A DNA stretch of 64,000 nt from Halotia wernerae (GTDB lineage: Bacteria > Cyanobacteriota > Cyanobacteriia > Cyanobacteriales > Nostocaceae), in NCBI GenBank assembly GCA_034931985.1, contig JAYGHB010000011.1, positions 32,878 through 96,877 on the forward strand, read 5' to 3'. The stretch's first letter is position 1; every line of letters starts with the position of its first letter. Of this stretch, positions 27,657 through 36,256 are shown piece after piece. The position numbers were made by a program, and so were the translations under genes. The notes under the pieces were generated by a model. That model had not been told where the DNA came from, searched no databases, and saw only the letters and a program-made list of their open reading frames with translations.

Positions 27657-27917
27657 TCACCACTTCAGATATGACGCTTCAATTCCCTGTTCTCGTCTAA
27701 TTTTGCTATCTGTTTCAAACCAAGCAATTACTTGTTGTGCTGTTAGGTCTTCAATAGCAACACCATACTCTTGGGCAATATACTTTAAAAGTTTGAGTGA
27801 TGAAATAGTCAATCTTGTTAAAAATTTTTCTGGAGAAGACAATAAAGCAGCATCTACTTTGGCTGATTCTTCTAAGGTTAAAAATTGTGTTGAAGGTTGC
27901 TGTGGCTGTACATCCAT
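27657..27917 (-). CDS. Conserved hypothetical protein, 86 residues
   Basis: A small soluble protein without cysteine, with an N-terminal MDVQPQQPSTQFLTLEESAK and a helical middle (TRLTISSLKLLKYIAQEYGV). The end, IRREQGIEASYLKW, is charged. I do not recognise a named family; it looks like a short cyanobacterial protein of unknown role. It lies between the KGG gene and sufR, on the same strand as sufR, 130 bp downstream of it. Confidence 0.55.
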   Translation of the reverse strand: MDVQPQQPSTQFLTLEESAKVDAALLSSPEKFLTRLTISSLKLLKYIAQEYGVAIEDLTAQQVIAWFETDSKIRREQGIEASYLKW

Positions 27918-28047
27918 AGATTGAAACTCAACTTAATTTAAAATTCCTGATGCACAATCGATAATAATTAATTGGTAAAGCCCTTTACTACTGAGTTATT
28001 ATCCATGACCTAAACTAGATATGAAAATTAATTTATCCATGAGACTT

Positions 28048-28767
28048 TTACTTTCGAGCTTCCACCAAATAACCACAACGATGTTCGCCATTGATCAGCC
28101 AGTGGGTGCGCTCAACTGTACAATCTGGTAAAACAGCAGCAAACATTTCTAATTCGTGGCCGCAGATGCTAGGGAATGACTCGGCAACATTAGAAATCGC
28201 ACAGTTATGTTCCATGAAGATAAACTTATCTCCTGCTGAGGAACCATTTGAGTCTACAGGATGATACTCTGCCATGAAGCCTTCAGCTTTCCTAAATTCC
28301 ACTAACTTGGCTACACGTTCTTGCAGAGAACCACTGCCTAAATGTTCGTGGTATTCTTGGGCTTTGCGCTCCCACTGTTTTTGTAAAATTGAACTAACTT
28401 GTTCATATCCCACGGTTTCGGCTAAAGTATCTAGCAGAGAAACAGCAAAATCGCCATAGCGATCGCTTTGAAAATCATTCCTCCGGTGGATGCGATCGCG
28501 TCCTTGACGACTCAATTGATAAACATGCTGCGGTCGCCCCATTCCCCGAACTTCACCCCCCTGGGAGTCAGCATTTTGAGGACTCTGTGCCTGTACGATT
28601 GACGAATACAAAACAAGCTCCTGTGCCTCCAAATCTTTGAGATGACGACGAATCGCTTGGGGACTAACATCTAAAACAGCAGCTAGCTCAAAAGCCGTTG
28701 CTTGCGAGTGTTTCAGCAGGTATTCTAGGATATCTTGCTTGGTTGAGGACTGGTGAGTAGTCGCCAT
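28048..28767 (-). CDS. sufR: SufR, iron-sulfur-sensing repressor of the suf genes
   Basis: SufR is a DeoR-type winged-helix protein that holds an iron-sulfur cluster and represses suf when cluster supply is adequate. The DNA-binding region is near residues 10-55 (KQDILEYLLKHSQATAFELA, then SPQAIRRHLKDLEAQELVLY). The C-terminus has four cysteines spaced C-x12-C-x13-C-x14-C, which is the spacing I remember for cyanobacterial SufR. The gene is divergent from sufB and two CAAC-N6-GTTG sites lie between them, so it very likely controls both itself and sufBCDS. A repeat copy abuts its start codon. Confidence 0.95.
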   Translation of the reverse strand: MATTHQSSTKQDILEYLLKHSQATAFELAAVLDVSPQAIRRHLKDLEAQELVLYSSIVQAQSPQNADSQGGEVRGMGRPQHVYQLSRQGRDRIHRRNDFQSDRYGDFAVSLLDTLAETVGYEQVSSILQKQWERKAQEYHEHLGSGSLQERVAKLVEFRKAEGFMAEYHPVDSNGSSAGDKFIFMEHNCAISNVAESFPSICGHELEMFAAVLPDCTVERTHWLINGEHRCGYLVEARK

Positions 28768-28795
28768 CTTCTCTACGAGACGTTTCGCGAACGCC
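28767..28795. repeat. Dispersed repeat copy abutting the sufR start
   Basis: Read on the minus strand this is ggcgttcgcgaaacgtctcg followed by tagagaag directly before ATG. The same word family, with the same gagaagatg end, occurs inside sufD (about 32122-32151) and several times at 15775-15835. Here it supplies the purine-rich bases that precede the start codon. Confidence 0.65.
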
Positions 28796-28825
28796 CCAAA
28801 AATTTTTCAGAAAAATTGACTTTAA

Positions 28826-28839
28826 CAACATTGTTGTTG
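28826..28839. promoter_or_regulatory. SufR operator candidate 1 (CAAC-N6-GTTG)
   Basis: CAACATTGTTGTTG fits the inverted repeat CAAC-N6-GTTG reported for cyanobacterial SufR. It lies between the divergent sufR and sufB, 59 bp from the sufR start codon. Confidence 0.85.
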
Positions 28840-28870
28840 TTAATTTAGCGTAAAATGAAGATAAGTTAAA

Positions 28871-28884
28871 CAACATAGTTGTTG
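28871..28884. promoter_or_regulatory. SufR operator candidate 2 (CAAC-N6-GTTG)
   Basis: CAACATAGTTGTTG is a second exact fit to CAAC-N6-GTTG, with its start 45 bp from that of the first site, about four helical turns. It is closer to sufB. Two sites allow separate control of the two divergent promoters. Confidence 0.85.
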
Positions 28885-29043
28885 TTTTACTCTCCATCCT
28901 TATTCTAACAGCCGTGTAACCACTCGGTCATGCGAATTGGGAATCGGCTAAATATCAGCCCGTCTTCCATCCTTAAGAGGCAGACTTTTTCCCGTTATAA
29001 CGACTGCCGTAGAGAACTAACCGAACACGAGAGATTATTACTG

Positions 29044-30483
29044 ATGAGTGCCACCGTCAAAACCTTAGTCAACCAACCCTACAAGTATGGCTTTATCACT
29101 GACATTGAAGCCGATACTATTCCGCGTGGACTAAACGAGGATGTTGTCCGCTTGATTTCTGCCAAGAAGAACGAGCCGCAGTTCATGCTGGACTTTCGCC
29201 TGAAAGCTTATCGTCAGTGGCAAAAAATGACGGAACCAACTTGGCCTAACGTCAAGTATCCGCCTATAAATTATCAGGATATTATCTACTATTCAGCTCC
29301 GAAAAAAAAGCCACAAAAGCTGAATAGCTTAGATGAAGTCGATCCTACCCTCTTAGAAACTTTCGAGAAGCTAGGCATTTCTCTTTCTGAACAAAAGCGC
29401 CTAGCCAACGTCGCCGTTGATGCAATTTTCGATAGCGTTTCCGTCGCCACTACATTTAAGGAAAAGCTAGCCGAAGACGGCGTGATTTTCTGCTCGATTT
29501 CTGAAGCTTTACAAGAACACCCAGAATTAATCAAAAAATATCTGGGTAGCGTTGTTCCTGTAGCAGACAACTACTTTGCAGCCTTGAACGCTGCTGTATT
29601 TAGCGATGGTTCCTTTGTCTACATTCCTAAAGGCGTTAAATGCCCAATGGAATTATCTACTTATTTCCGCATTAACTCTGGTGATACAGGACAATTTGAA
29701 CGAACTTTAATTGTCGCCGAAGAAGGTAGCTATGTTTCCTACCTAGAAGGTTGTACCGCGCCCATGTACGACAGCAACCAACTACACGCCGCTGTTGTGG
29801 AACTTGTCGCCCTAGATAACGCCGAAATTAAATACTCCACCGTCCAAAACTGGTACGCCGGCGATGAAAATGGTAAAGGTGGTATTTACAACTTCGTCAC
29901 CAAACGCGGTTTGTGTAAAGGTGTCAATTCCAAAATTTCCTGGACTCAAGTAGAAACTGGTTCAGCGATTACTTGGAAGTACCCTAGCTGTGTTTTGGTG
30001 GGTGATAATTCTGTGGGTGAATTTTACTCGGTAGCGCTAACAAATAATATGCAGCAAGCCGATACTGGTACCAAGATGTTTCACATTGGTAAAAATACCC
30101 GCAGCACGATTATCTCGAAAGGAATCTCCGCAGGTCAATCTAATAATAGCTACCGGGGTTTGGTGAAAGTTAATCCTACAGCGAAAGGGGCAAGAAATTA
30201 TTCTCAGTGCGACTCAATGTTAATTGGGGATAATGCCCATGCGAATACTTTCCCTTATATCCAAGTGCAGAATAATACTGCCAAAGTAGAGCATGAAGCT
30301 TCTACTTCTAAGATTGGGGAAGATCAGCTATTTTACTTCGCCCAACGAGGCATTTCAGCAGAAGATGCCATTTCAATGATGATTAGCGGCTTCTGCAAAG
30401 ATGTTTTTAATCAGCTGCCGATGGAATTTGCTGTGGAAGCTGATAAACTATTGAGCCTGAAGTTGGAAGGTAGTGTTGGGTAA
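29044..30483 (+). CDS. sufB: SufB, Fe-S cluster scaffold subunit
   Basis: SufB is the scaffold core of the SufBC2D complex that builds Fe-S clusters. I take ATG 29044 (MSATVKTLVNQPYKYGF), giving 479 residues, the usual size; the frame opens 38 codons earlier but those residues are not family-like. Visible landmarks are GVKCPMELSTYFRINSGDTG near residue 200, the EGSYVSYLEGCTAP segment near 235 with a conserved cysteine, and the C-terminal EHEASTSKIGEDQLFYFAQR near 418. The gene heads sufBCDS and is likely repressed by SufR. A 192-bp gap with a repeat separates it from sufC. Confidence 0.97.
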   Translation: MSATVKTLVNQPYKYGFITDIEADTIPRGLNEDVVRLISAKKNEPQFMLDFRLKAYRQWQKMTEPTWPNVKYPPINYQDIIYYSAPKKKPQKLNSLDEVDPTLLETFEKLGISLSEQKRLANVAVDAIFDSVSVATTFKEKLAEDGVIFCSISEALQEHPELIKKYLGSVVPVADNYFAALNAAVFSDGSFVYIPKGVKCPMELSTYFRINSGDTGQFERTLIVAEEGSYVSYLEGCTAPMYDSNQLHAAVVELVALDNAEIKYSTVQNWYAGDENGKGGIYNFVTKRGLCKGVNSKISWTQVETGSAITWKYPSCVLVGDNSVGEFYSVALTNNMQQADTGTKMFHIGKNTRSTIISKGISAGQSNNSYRGLVKVNPTAKGARNYSQCDSMLIGDNAHANTFPYIQVQNNTAKVEHEASTSKIGEDQLFYFAQRGISAEDAISMMISGFCKDVFNQLPMEFAVEADKLLSLKLEGSVG

Positions 30484-30507
30484 TGTTGAAGGTTTACCTT
30501 TATAAAG

Positions 30508-30635
30508 GGCAGTCCGCTCAAGTCGGGAAACCCGCCCGCCCACGCTGCTACCCTCGTCTTAGTGCCTTTGTGGTGAAGTGAACCACAAAGACGAGCCAGC
30601 GACGTGCGGAGGTTCCCTCCGTTGAGGCGACTGGC
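30508..30635. repeat. Inverted-repeat element in the sufB-sufC gap
   Basis: The left arm ggcagtccgctcaa and the right arm ttgaggcgactggc are imperfect inverses, each flanked inward by a gggaaaccc/gttccctcc type region. The centre has a tttgtggtgaagtgaaccacaaa hairpin (20 bases or fewer per arm). It is GC-richer than its surroundings and looks like a small non-autonomous element inserted into the suf operon. Confidence 0.6.
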
Positions 30636-30675
30636 GTACTAAGGCACTAAGAAAGAAGACAAGAAGAGAGAGAAC

Positions 30676-31461
30676 ATGATTATCGAAAATAGTGAAGTTG
30701 TACTGTCAGTTAAGGATTTGACAGCTACAGTTGATGACGCGCTGATTCTAAAAGGTTTAAATCTAGAGGTTCGCTCTGGTGAAATCCATGCGATTATGGG
30801 GCCGAATGGTTCTGGTAAGAGTACCTTTTCTAAGGTGTTGGCGGGACATCCAGCTTATGAAGTAACTGGCGGTGAGGTGATTTTCCAAGGGCAAAATCTG
30901 CTGGAAATGGAACCAGAAGAACGAGCCAGAAGTGGGGTATTTTTGGCGTTTCAATATCCCCTAGAAATTCCAGGTGTGAGCAATTTGGATTTCTTGCGAG
31001 TAGCATACAATTCTCGTCGCAAATCACAGGGTTTAGAAGAAGTGGATGCCTTTGATTTTGACGATTTGATTGAGGAAAAGCTGGAAGTGGTGAAGATGAA
31101 TCCTGCTTTTCTCAGTCGGAGTTTGAATGAAGGGTTTTCTGGTGGTGAGAAGAAGCGGAATGAAATTCTGCAAATGGCGCTGCTAGAGCCAAAGTTGGCA
31201 ATCTTAGATGAAACTGATTCTGGTTTAGATATTGACGCGCTGAAGATTGTGGCGAATGGGGTAAATCAGCTGGCAAATCCGCAAAATGCCACTATTATGA
31301 TTACCCACTACCAGCGGTTACTTAATTACATCGTGCCAGACTACGTGCATGTAATGGCAAATGGGCAGATTCTCACCAGTGGCGGTAAGGAACTGGCACT
31401 AGAATTGGAATCTCGCGGTTATGAATGGGTGCTAGAAGAAGCGGTTGAGGTGGGTGTGTAA
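30676..31461 (+). CDS. sufC: SufC, ABC-type ATPase of the SufBCD complex
   Basis: The 261-residue ATPase has Walker A GPNGSGKSTFSKVL near residue 41, the Q-loop FLAFQYPLEIPGVSN near 93, the signature FSGGEKKRNEILQM near 157 and Walker B LAILDETDSGLDIDA near 177, with the switch histidine in ITHYQRLLNY near 213. SufC drives conformational change of SufB-SufD during cluster assembly and is not a transporter. Its stop codon overlaps the sufD start (taatg), implying coupled translation. A ribosome site gagagaga precedes the ATG. Confidence 0.98.
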   Translation: MIIENSEVVLSVKDLTATVDDALILKGLNLEVRSGEIHAIMGPNGSGKSTFSKVLAGHPAYEVTGGEVIFQGQNLLEMEPEERARSGVFLAFQYPLEIPGVSNLDFLRVAYNSRRKSQGLEEVDAFDFDDLIEEKLEVVKMNPAFLSRSLNEGFSGGEKKRNEILQMALLEPKLAILDETDSGLDIDALKIVANGVNQLANPQNATIMITHYQRLLNYIVPDYVHVMANGQILTSGGKELALELESRGYEWVLEEAVEVGV

Positions 31462-32861
31462 TGACAATTCAAGTATCTCCCAGTCCGATGCCTAACTCGG
31501 ATACAGTTAAGTTGACATCTACTCTGTTGGATAAAGATGCTTATCTAACTGGATTGTTAGAGCAGATAATAGCAACAAAAACAGCAGGTTGGTTGCAGGA
31601 ATTACGCGATCGCGCTACTAATTGGGTACGTCATTCAACTATTCCTACTAACCGCGAGGAAGAATGGCGATTTACTGATTTGTCAGAGTTGCGAAAGCTG
31701 CAATTTCAGGTAGATAGGCAACTAAAATCAACTGATATCTCATCGCTAACTTTACCAGAAGCGGCTCATAGTCGTTTGGTGTTTGTAAATGGCGTTTATG
31801 CATCGGAGTTATCCGCCGTTGCAGGTTTGCCTTCTGGGGTGGTGGTAAGTAATTTAGCTGGTTTGTCTGAATCTGAGCAGCAACGTGTCAATCAGTATTT
31901 AGCTGAAGCTGAGGGAGCGCAGGAAGTTTTTACTGCTCTTAATACTGCTGGGATATCTGATGCAGCGGTGATTTGGGTAGCAAAGAATGTGAGCGTTGAG
32001 ACACCAATTCATTTGGTGTTTATTTCGGTTGCTGGGGAGAAACCAATAATTTCTCAGCCGCGTTGTTTGGTGGTGGCTGAAACTGGTTCGCAGGTGAGTT
32101 TGATTGAAGAGTATACGAACCGCCTTCGCGTAGCGTCTCGCAGAGAAGATGCCAAGAGCGCAGAGGAAGAGGGAGTATATTTCACCAATGCGGTTACGGA
32201 AATCTGGCTTGCTGAAAATGCCGAGGTGAATCACACTAGAGTTGAGCGCGAAAGTACAGAGGCTTTTCATATAGGCAAGACTGCTGTAACCCAAGCTCGT
32301 GATAGCCGATATACTTGTCATGCCATAACTTTGGGCGGTAAGCTGTCACGGCACAATTTAGAAGTTTTGCAAACTGGTGAGCAAACCCTAACTACTCTCA
32401 ATGGATTAACGATCGCTTTAGGTCATCAATTAGCGGATACTCACAGTGCGATCGCACTTAATCATCCCTACAGTATAAGTAGACAATTACATAAGTGTAT
32501 TGTAGGCGATCGCGCTCATGCGGTATTCAACGGCAAAGTTTTTGTTCCTAAACCAGCGCAGTTGACAGATGCTGCTCAGTTAAATCGAAATTTGCTTTTA
32601 TCTTCTAAAGCCAGAGTTGATACTAAACCCCAACTGGAAATTACCGCTGATAACGTGAAATGCGCTCACGGTGCTACAGTTAGCCAATTGGAAGATGATG
32701 AAATATTCTATCTACAAAGCCGGGGAATTGATGAAAACGATGCTCGTAATTTGTTAATTAATGCTTTTGCGGCCGAAATCATCAGCCAAATCCCTATCCC
32801 CTCTCTGCAAAAAATCCTGTTAAGTACTGTCAATAGTCTGAAGTCTCTACCCCAAGACTAA
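31461..32861 (+). CDS. sufD: SufD, Fe-S assembly subunit, with a repeat-encoded insert
   Basis: SufD partners SufB in the scaffold. The 466-residue protein has NREEEWRFTDLSELRKLQF near residue 61, the beta-helix region with NAEVNHTRVERESTEAFHIG near 255, and KPQLEITADNVKCAHGATVS near 392, a conserved block shared with SufB. Between residues 219 and 238 lies NRLRVASRREDAKSAEEEG, encoded by a dispersed repeat and, I believe, absent from other SufD proteins. The frame is kept, so the protein is probably functional, with the extra loop on a beta-helix turn. It overlaps sufC by 1 bp. Confidence 0.95.
   Translation: MTIQVSPSPMPNSDTVKLTSTLLDKDAYLTGLLEQIIATKTAGWLQELRDRATNWVRHSTIPTNREEEWRFTDLSELRKLQFQVDRQLKSTDISSLTLPEAAHSRLVFVNGVYASELSAVAGLPSGVVVSNLAGLSESEQQRVNQYLAEAEGAQEVFTALNTAGISDAAVIWVAKNVSVETPIHLVFISVAGEKPIISQPRCLVVAETGSQVSLIEEYTNRLRVASRREDAKSAEEEGVYFTNAVTEIWLAENAEVNHTRVERESTEAFHIGKTAVTQARDSRYTCHAITLGGKLSRHNLEVLQTGEQTLTTLNGLTIALGHQLADTHSAIALNHPYSISRQLHKCIVGDRAHAVFNGKVFVPKPAQLTDAAQLNRNLLLSSKARVDTKPQLEITADNVKCAHGATVSQLEDDEIFYLQSRGIDENDARNLLINAFAAEIISQIPIPSLQKILLSTVNSLKSLPQD
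32117..32172 (+). repeat. Dispersed repeat inserted in frame in sufD
   Basis: The DNA cgccttcgcgtagcgtctcg and the following cagagaagatgcc match the repeat family at 28767-28795 and 15775-15835. Here it adds about 19 codons without a stop. The residues are charged and unlike the flanking beta-helix sequence. Confidence 0.7.
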
Positions 32862-32895
32862 TGGCTAATTACTAATTATTAATTACTTACTACCA

Positions 32896-34155
32896 ATGAC
32901 CTTCACTTCTACCAAAACCCTAGCCGATGAAGTTCGCGCTGACTTCCCGATATTACGTCAGGAAGTCAATGGAAAACCATTGGTTTACTTGGATAATGCA
33001 GCTACCTCGCAAAAACCTTTGCTCGTGTTAAATGCCTTGCGCGATTATTACGAGCAATATAATGCCAATGTGCATCGGGGCGCTCATACACTAAGTGCTA
33101 AAGCTACTGATGCTTATGAAGCAGCGCGAGATAAAGTTGCTAAATTTATCAATGCTGCATCACGTCAGGAAATTGTCTATACTCGCAACGCTAGTGAGGC
33201 AATTAATTTAGTAGCCTACAGTTGGGGAATGAATAATTTGCAGCCGGGAGATGAGATTATTCTGTCGGTAATGGAACACCACAGTAATATTGTTCCCTGG
33301 CAACTTGTCGCCCAAAAAACAGGTGCAATCTTAAAATTTGTGGAACTTACACCAGCCGAAACTTTTGATTTGGAGCAGTTTAAACAACTGATTTCTGAAA
33401 AAACAAAGTTGGTGGCAGTATCCCATATTTCTAATACTTTGGGTTGTATTAACCCAGTAGCAGAAATTGCTGCGATCGCTCACAGATACGATGCGAAATT
33501 CTTAGTTGATGCTTGTCAAAGTGTACCCCATATGCCTGTCGATGTACAGCAGATCAATTGTGATTGGTTGGTTGCATCCGGTCATAAAATGTGCGCTCCA
33601 ACTGGTATAGGATTTTTGTATGGTAAGTTGGAACTTTTGGAATCAATGCCACCATTTTTTGGTGGTGGTGAAATGATTGCAGAGGTTTATTTAGATTATT
33701 CCACTTATGCAGAATTGCCCCATAAATTTGAAGCCGGTACACCTGCAATCGCAGAGGCGATCGCTTTGGGTGCAGCAATAGATTATCTTAGCAGTATTGG
33801 TATGGATAAAATCCACGCCTACGAAGCCGAATTAACTGCTTATTTGTTCCAACAATTAGAGCAAATTCCCCAAATTCGGATTTACGGCCCTAAACCAAAT
33901 GCTCAAGGAGAAGGTAGAGCTGCGCTAGCGTCATTTACAGTTGGAGAAGTCCACGCCAACGACTTATCTACATTATTAGATCAAGAAGGCGTGGCCATTC
34001 GTTCAGGACACCACTGTACTCAGCCGTTGCACCGTTATTTAGGTCTGCCGGCAACTGCACGGGTAAGTTTATCCTTTTATAATACCCGTGAAGAAATCGA
34101 TATTTTCATCAAAGCGTTGAAGGAAACCTTAAACTTTTTTGCAGAGTTTTCGTGA
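32896..34155 (+). CDS. sufS: SufS, cysteine desulfurase
   Basis: SufS takes sulfur from cysteine as a persulfide for the Suf scaffold. The 419-residue enzyme has YLDNAATSQKPLLVLNALRD near residue 30, NVHRGAHTLS near 57, the cofactor aspartate in FLVDACQSVPHMPVDV near 200, the PLP lysine in ASGHKMCAPTGIGFLYGK near 227, and the catalytic cysteine in IRSGHHCTQPLHRYL near 372, the group II form. No SufE is adjacent, but SufE is often elsewhere in cyanobacteria. The start at 32896 (MTFTSTKTLADEVRADFP) lies 34 bp after sufD, so it is in the same operon. Confidence 0.97.
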   Translation: MTFTSTKTLADEVRADFPILRQEVNGKPLVYLDNAATSQKPLLVLNALRDYYEQYNANVHRGAHTLSAKATDAYEAARDKVAKFINAASRQEIVYTRNASEAINLVAYSWGMNNLQPGDEIILSVMEHHSNIVPWQLVAQKTGAILKFVELTPAETFDLEQFKQLISEKTKLVAVSHISNTLGCINPVAEIAAIAHRYDAKFLVDACQSVPHMPVDVQQINCDWLVASGHKMCAPTGIGFLYGKLELLESMPPFFGGGEMIAEVYLDYSTYAELPHKFEAGTPAIAEAIALGAAIDYLSSIGMDKIHAYEAELTAYLFQQLEQIPQIRIYGPKPNAQGEGRAALASFTVGEVHANDLSTLLDQEGVAIRSGHHCTQPLHRYLGLPATARVSLSFYNTREEIDIFIKALKETLNFFAEFS

Positions 34156-34161
34156 ACAACA

Positions 34162-34194
34162 AGATCCCCGACTTCTTTAAGAAGTCAGGGATCT
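34162..34194. repeat. Palindromic repeat after sufS
   Basis: agatccccgacttctt and aagaagtcagggatct form a 16-bp stem with one mismatch, a few bases after the sufS stop. The same palindrome, preceded by the same gaacaacaag, recurs at 37962-37994. It may act as an RNA end signal, though no T run follows. Confidence 0.75.
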
Positions 34195-34208
34195 GAACCC
34201 TACAGTAT

Positions 34209-34279
34209 CACAATGTATCGAATTTTAATATTTGGTAATTCCGGTTCTGGAAAAAGCACTCTTGCAAATAAACTTGGTA
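34209..34279 (+). pseudogene. 5' fragment of a P-loop kinase-like gene, cut by the cbi cassette
   Basis: These 71 bp are identical to 37481-37551 and encode the start MYRILIFGNSGSGKSTLANK of a small P-loop protein. The match stops at AATAAACTTGGTA (34267-34279), and the same 13 bp reappear at 37196-37208 on the far side of the cobalt cassette, where the gene resumes. Together the halves show a gene split by 2.9 kb of inserted DNA. Confidence 0.85.
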
Positions 34280-34342
34280 TAACGATATTTTAAATAGCTG
34301 AAATAATTTCAACGTGTTGAGATAAATGTACATGATCAAAAA

Positions 34343-35170
34343 TTACAAAATAGTTCTATCTAATATCTTATTTTGTACTCGTTGTTTAACTGATTCATCT
34401 TCAGAAGATAATCCATAATATAATATTTCATATATCAATGGTATTCCTAATTCTAACTCTGACAAAAGGTCATGTTGCAAAAACACATGCTGGGGTTGAC
34501 CTTCTAGTACTAGTCGTCCTTCGTGCATAACAAAAACCCAATCTGCCCACCGATAGACTAAATCTAAATCATGGGTTGCCATTACTAAAGTAGTTCCATC
34601 TTGATAAATTTTTTTGAGAGTTGCTATCAAGTTACGAGTATGTTTTACATCTAAATAGGCGGTAGGCTCATCCAGCACCAACAGTTCTGGTCGTAGTACC
34701 ATCACATCTGCTATAGAAACTCGCTTCTTTTGCCCTAAACTCAGATGATGCACCGGTCTTTCTGCTAAAGTAGTCAGTTCAAATTCAACTAATGCTTGCT
34801 CTACTCGGTCTTTAATTTCGGGTTCTGGTAAACCCAAATTACACAAACCGTAAGATATATCTTCTTCAACGGTAGAAGCTACTAATTGTTGTTCTGGGTC
34901 TTGAAATACTAACCCAACTTTTTGCCGTAAGCTACTAAGATAATTTCGGTGATAAATTAACGGTTCACCACGCCAACGGACAATACCAGAATTAGGTTTA
35001 TATAGACCATTAGCTAATAAGAATAGTGTCGTTTTACCACAACCATTTTGACCAATTAGCGCACACTTTTTGCCAGATGGAATCTTCAGTGTTAGACCAT
35101 TCAAAGCTGATTGTTGTGCGCCGGGATAGGTGTAATATACCTGCTCAAATTCGAGTAAATATTCCTGCAT
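34343..35170 (-). CDS. cbiO: CbiO, cobalt ECF transporter ATPase
   Basis: The 275-residue ATPase has Walker A IGQNGCGKTTLFLLA near residue 38, the Q-loop VGLVFQDPEQQLVAS near 86, the signature HHLSLGQKKRVSIADVM near 140, and Walker B LLVLDEPTAYLD near 162, with the switch histidine in ATHDLDLVYRW near 195. It energises the CbiMNQO cobalt uptake complex. It is last in the minus-strand operon and its start overlaps the cbiQ end by 26 bp, so translation is probably coupled. Control comes from the riboswitch ahead of cbiM. Confidence 0.93.
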   Translation of the reverse strand: MQEYLLEFEQVYYTYPGAQQSALNGLTLKIPSGKKCALIGQNGCGKTTLFLLANGLYKPNSGIVRWRGEPLIYHRNYLSSLRQKVGLVFQDPEQQLVASTVEEDISYGLCNLGLPEPEIKDRVEQALVEFELTTLAERPVHHLSLGQKKRVSIADVMVLRPELLVLDEPTAYLDVKHTRNLIATLKKIYQDGTTLVMATHDLDLVYRWADWVFVMHEGRLVLEGQPQHVFLQHDLLSELELGIPLIYEILYYGLSSEDESVKQRVQNKILDRTIL

Positions 35171-35957
35171 TCTGCCAAAAGTCCAATCCTATTAATACTA
35201 CACAGCCGAAAATGGCTTCGATGATATATCGTGCTTGGGGGCGATAGCGGCGGGGATGCCAAACTCGAAATTCACTTACAAAACCCCGTGATTCCAGTCC
35301 GAGAGAGAACTGACTATATCTTTGTAAGGTTCGCTGTAATAGTTGTCCGATTAGTAGTGCTAAACTTTTCATCCCACTACGCCAAGTGCGGTAGCCACCA
35401 CGGGAATTTTGTGCTGTCCACAATTCACTAGCTGTGTTCAGCAGGATGAAAATAAACCGATACATTAGTAATAACAAATCGCTTATAAGCACAGGAAATC
35501 GTAAGTAACGCAGAGTTTGTAATATCTCCGTGAACGGGACAGTTAGCATGAGAAAATATAAGCAAGAAACAGATGCTAATGCTCTAGTTAAAATTCCCAA
35601 TGCTTGGATACTGCCACTATGACTGATATAAATATAGAAGTGTCCGAGAGTTAGTCCATACCATGAGTCTAATTGCACCCTTGGCAAATCAGCAATCGCA
35701 ACTCCATTCACCATCAGGGCTGGTAAACTTGTCAAACAAAAAACTATGGTGAACATTAACAACCGAAAATAAACACCAGCCGGAATTTTTGCATAAATAA
35801 CTATCCAAACACCCATCCAAAGTGCCATTAATATTTGCACTAGTGGATGGGTAGCAAGGGAAATAGCAAGAGTAGTAAATGCAAAAATTATTTTATGTTC
35901 TGGTGGCAATCTTCGCAGTCGATTAGTGTAAGCTAAAGTATCTAGTTGCAGGCTCAT
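35145..35957 (-). CDS. cbiQ: CbiQ, cobalt ECF transporter T component
   Basis: The 270-residue membrane protein has five to six hydrophobic segments and the conserved cytoplasmic coupling helices of T components, with RGFVSEFRVWHPRRY near residue 225 and LESRG just before it (ARG motif variant). The N-terminus MSLQLDTLAYTNRLRRLPPE fits CbiQ. It joins the substrate-binding CbiM to the CbiO ATPase. It overlaps cbiN by 4 bp and cbiO by 26 bp. I see no break in it. Confidence 0.88.
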   Translation of the reverse strand: MSLQLDTLAYTNRLRRLPPEHKIIFAFTTLAISLATHPLVQILMALWMGVWIVIYAKIPAGVYFRLLMFTIVFCLTSLPALMVNGVAIADLPRVQLDSWYGLTLGHFYIYISHSGSIQALGILTRALASVSCLYFLMLTVPFTEILQTLRYLRFPVLISDLLLLMYRFIFILLNTASELWTAQNSRGGYRTWRSGMKSLALLIGQLLQRTLQRYSQFSLGLESRGFVSEFRVWHPRRYRPQARYIIEAIFGCVVLIGLDFWQNAGIFTRI

Positions 35958-36256
35958 TCTTCACGTTTTTGTTGTTGGGAACGTCCTTTATACAACCCAA
36001 TTGCATAACCAACTACTCCAGCACCTAAAGCTGCTTGCGAAGCAAATAATAAGCTGGCTATTTCCCCACTAGCTGGTTCAAACAATGATTTAAACCAGGG
36101 TTGATATCCAGGTTGGATTTCAGTAATTGCTTTTTTGGCTTGGTCATCGGAACCGCCAAATTCTCCACCGCGTACAAATATTAACGGTGCAACTGCTAAA
36201 GCTAATACGGCTATCACCAACAGCCAGTTACTTAACCCTTTTTTAGATTGACTCAT
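35954..36256 (-). CDS. cbiN: CbiN, small cobalt transport subunit
   Basis: The 100-residue protein has two membrane segments, near residues 11-29 (WLLVIAVLALAVAPLIFV) and 67-88 (SLLFASQAALGAGVVGYAIG), joined by a periplasmic loop with GGEFGGSDDQA and IQPGYQPWFK. The GSDDQA and EIASLLFASQAALGA motifs are diagnostic for CbiN, which helps CbiM load Co(II). It overlaps cbiM by 14 bp and cbiQ by 4 bp. Confidence 0.95.
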   Translation of the reverse strand: MSQSKKGLSNWLLVIAVLALAVAPLIFVRGGEFGGSDDQAKKAITEIQPGYQPWFKSLFEPASGEIASLLFASQAALGAGVVGYAIGLYKGRSQQQKREE

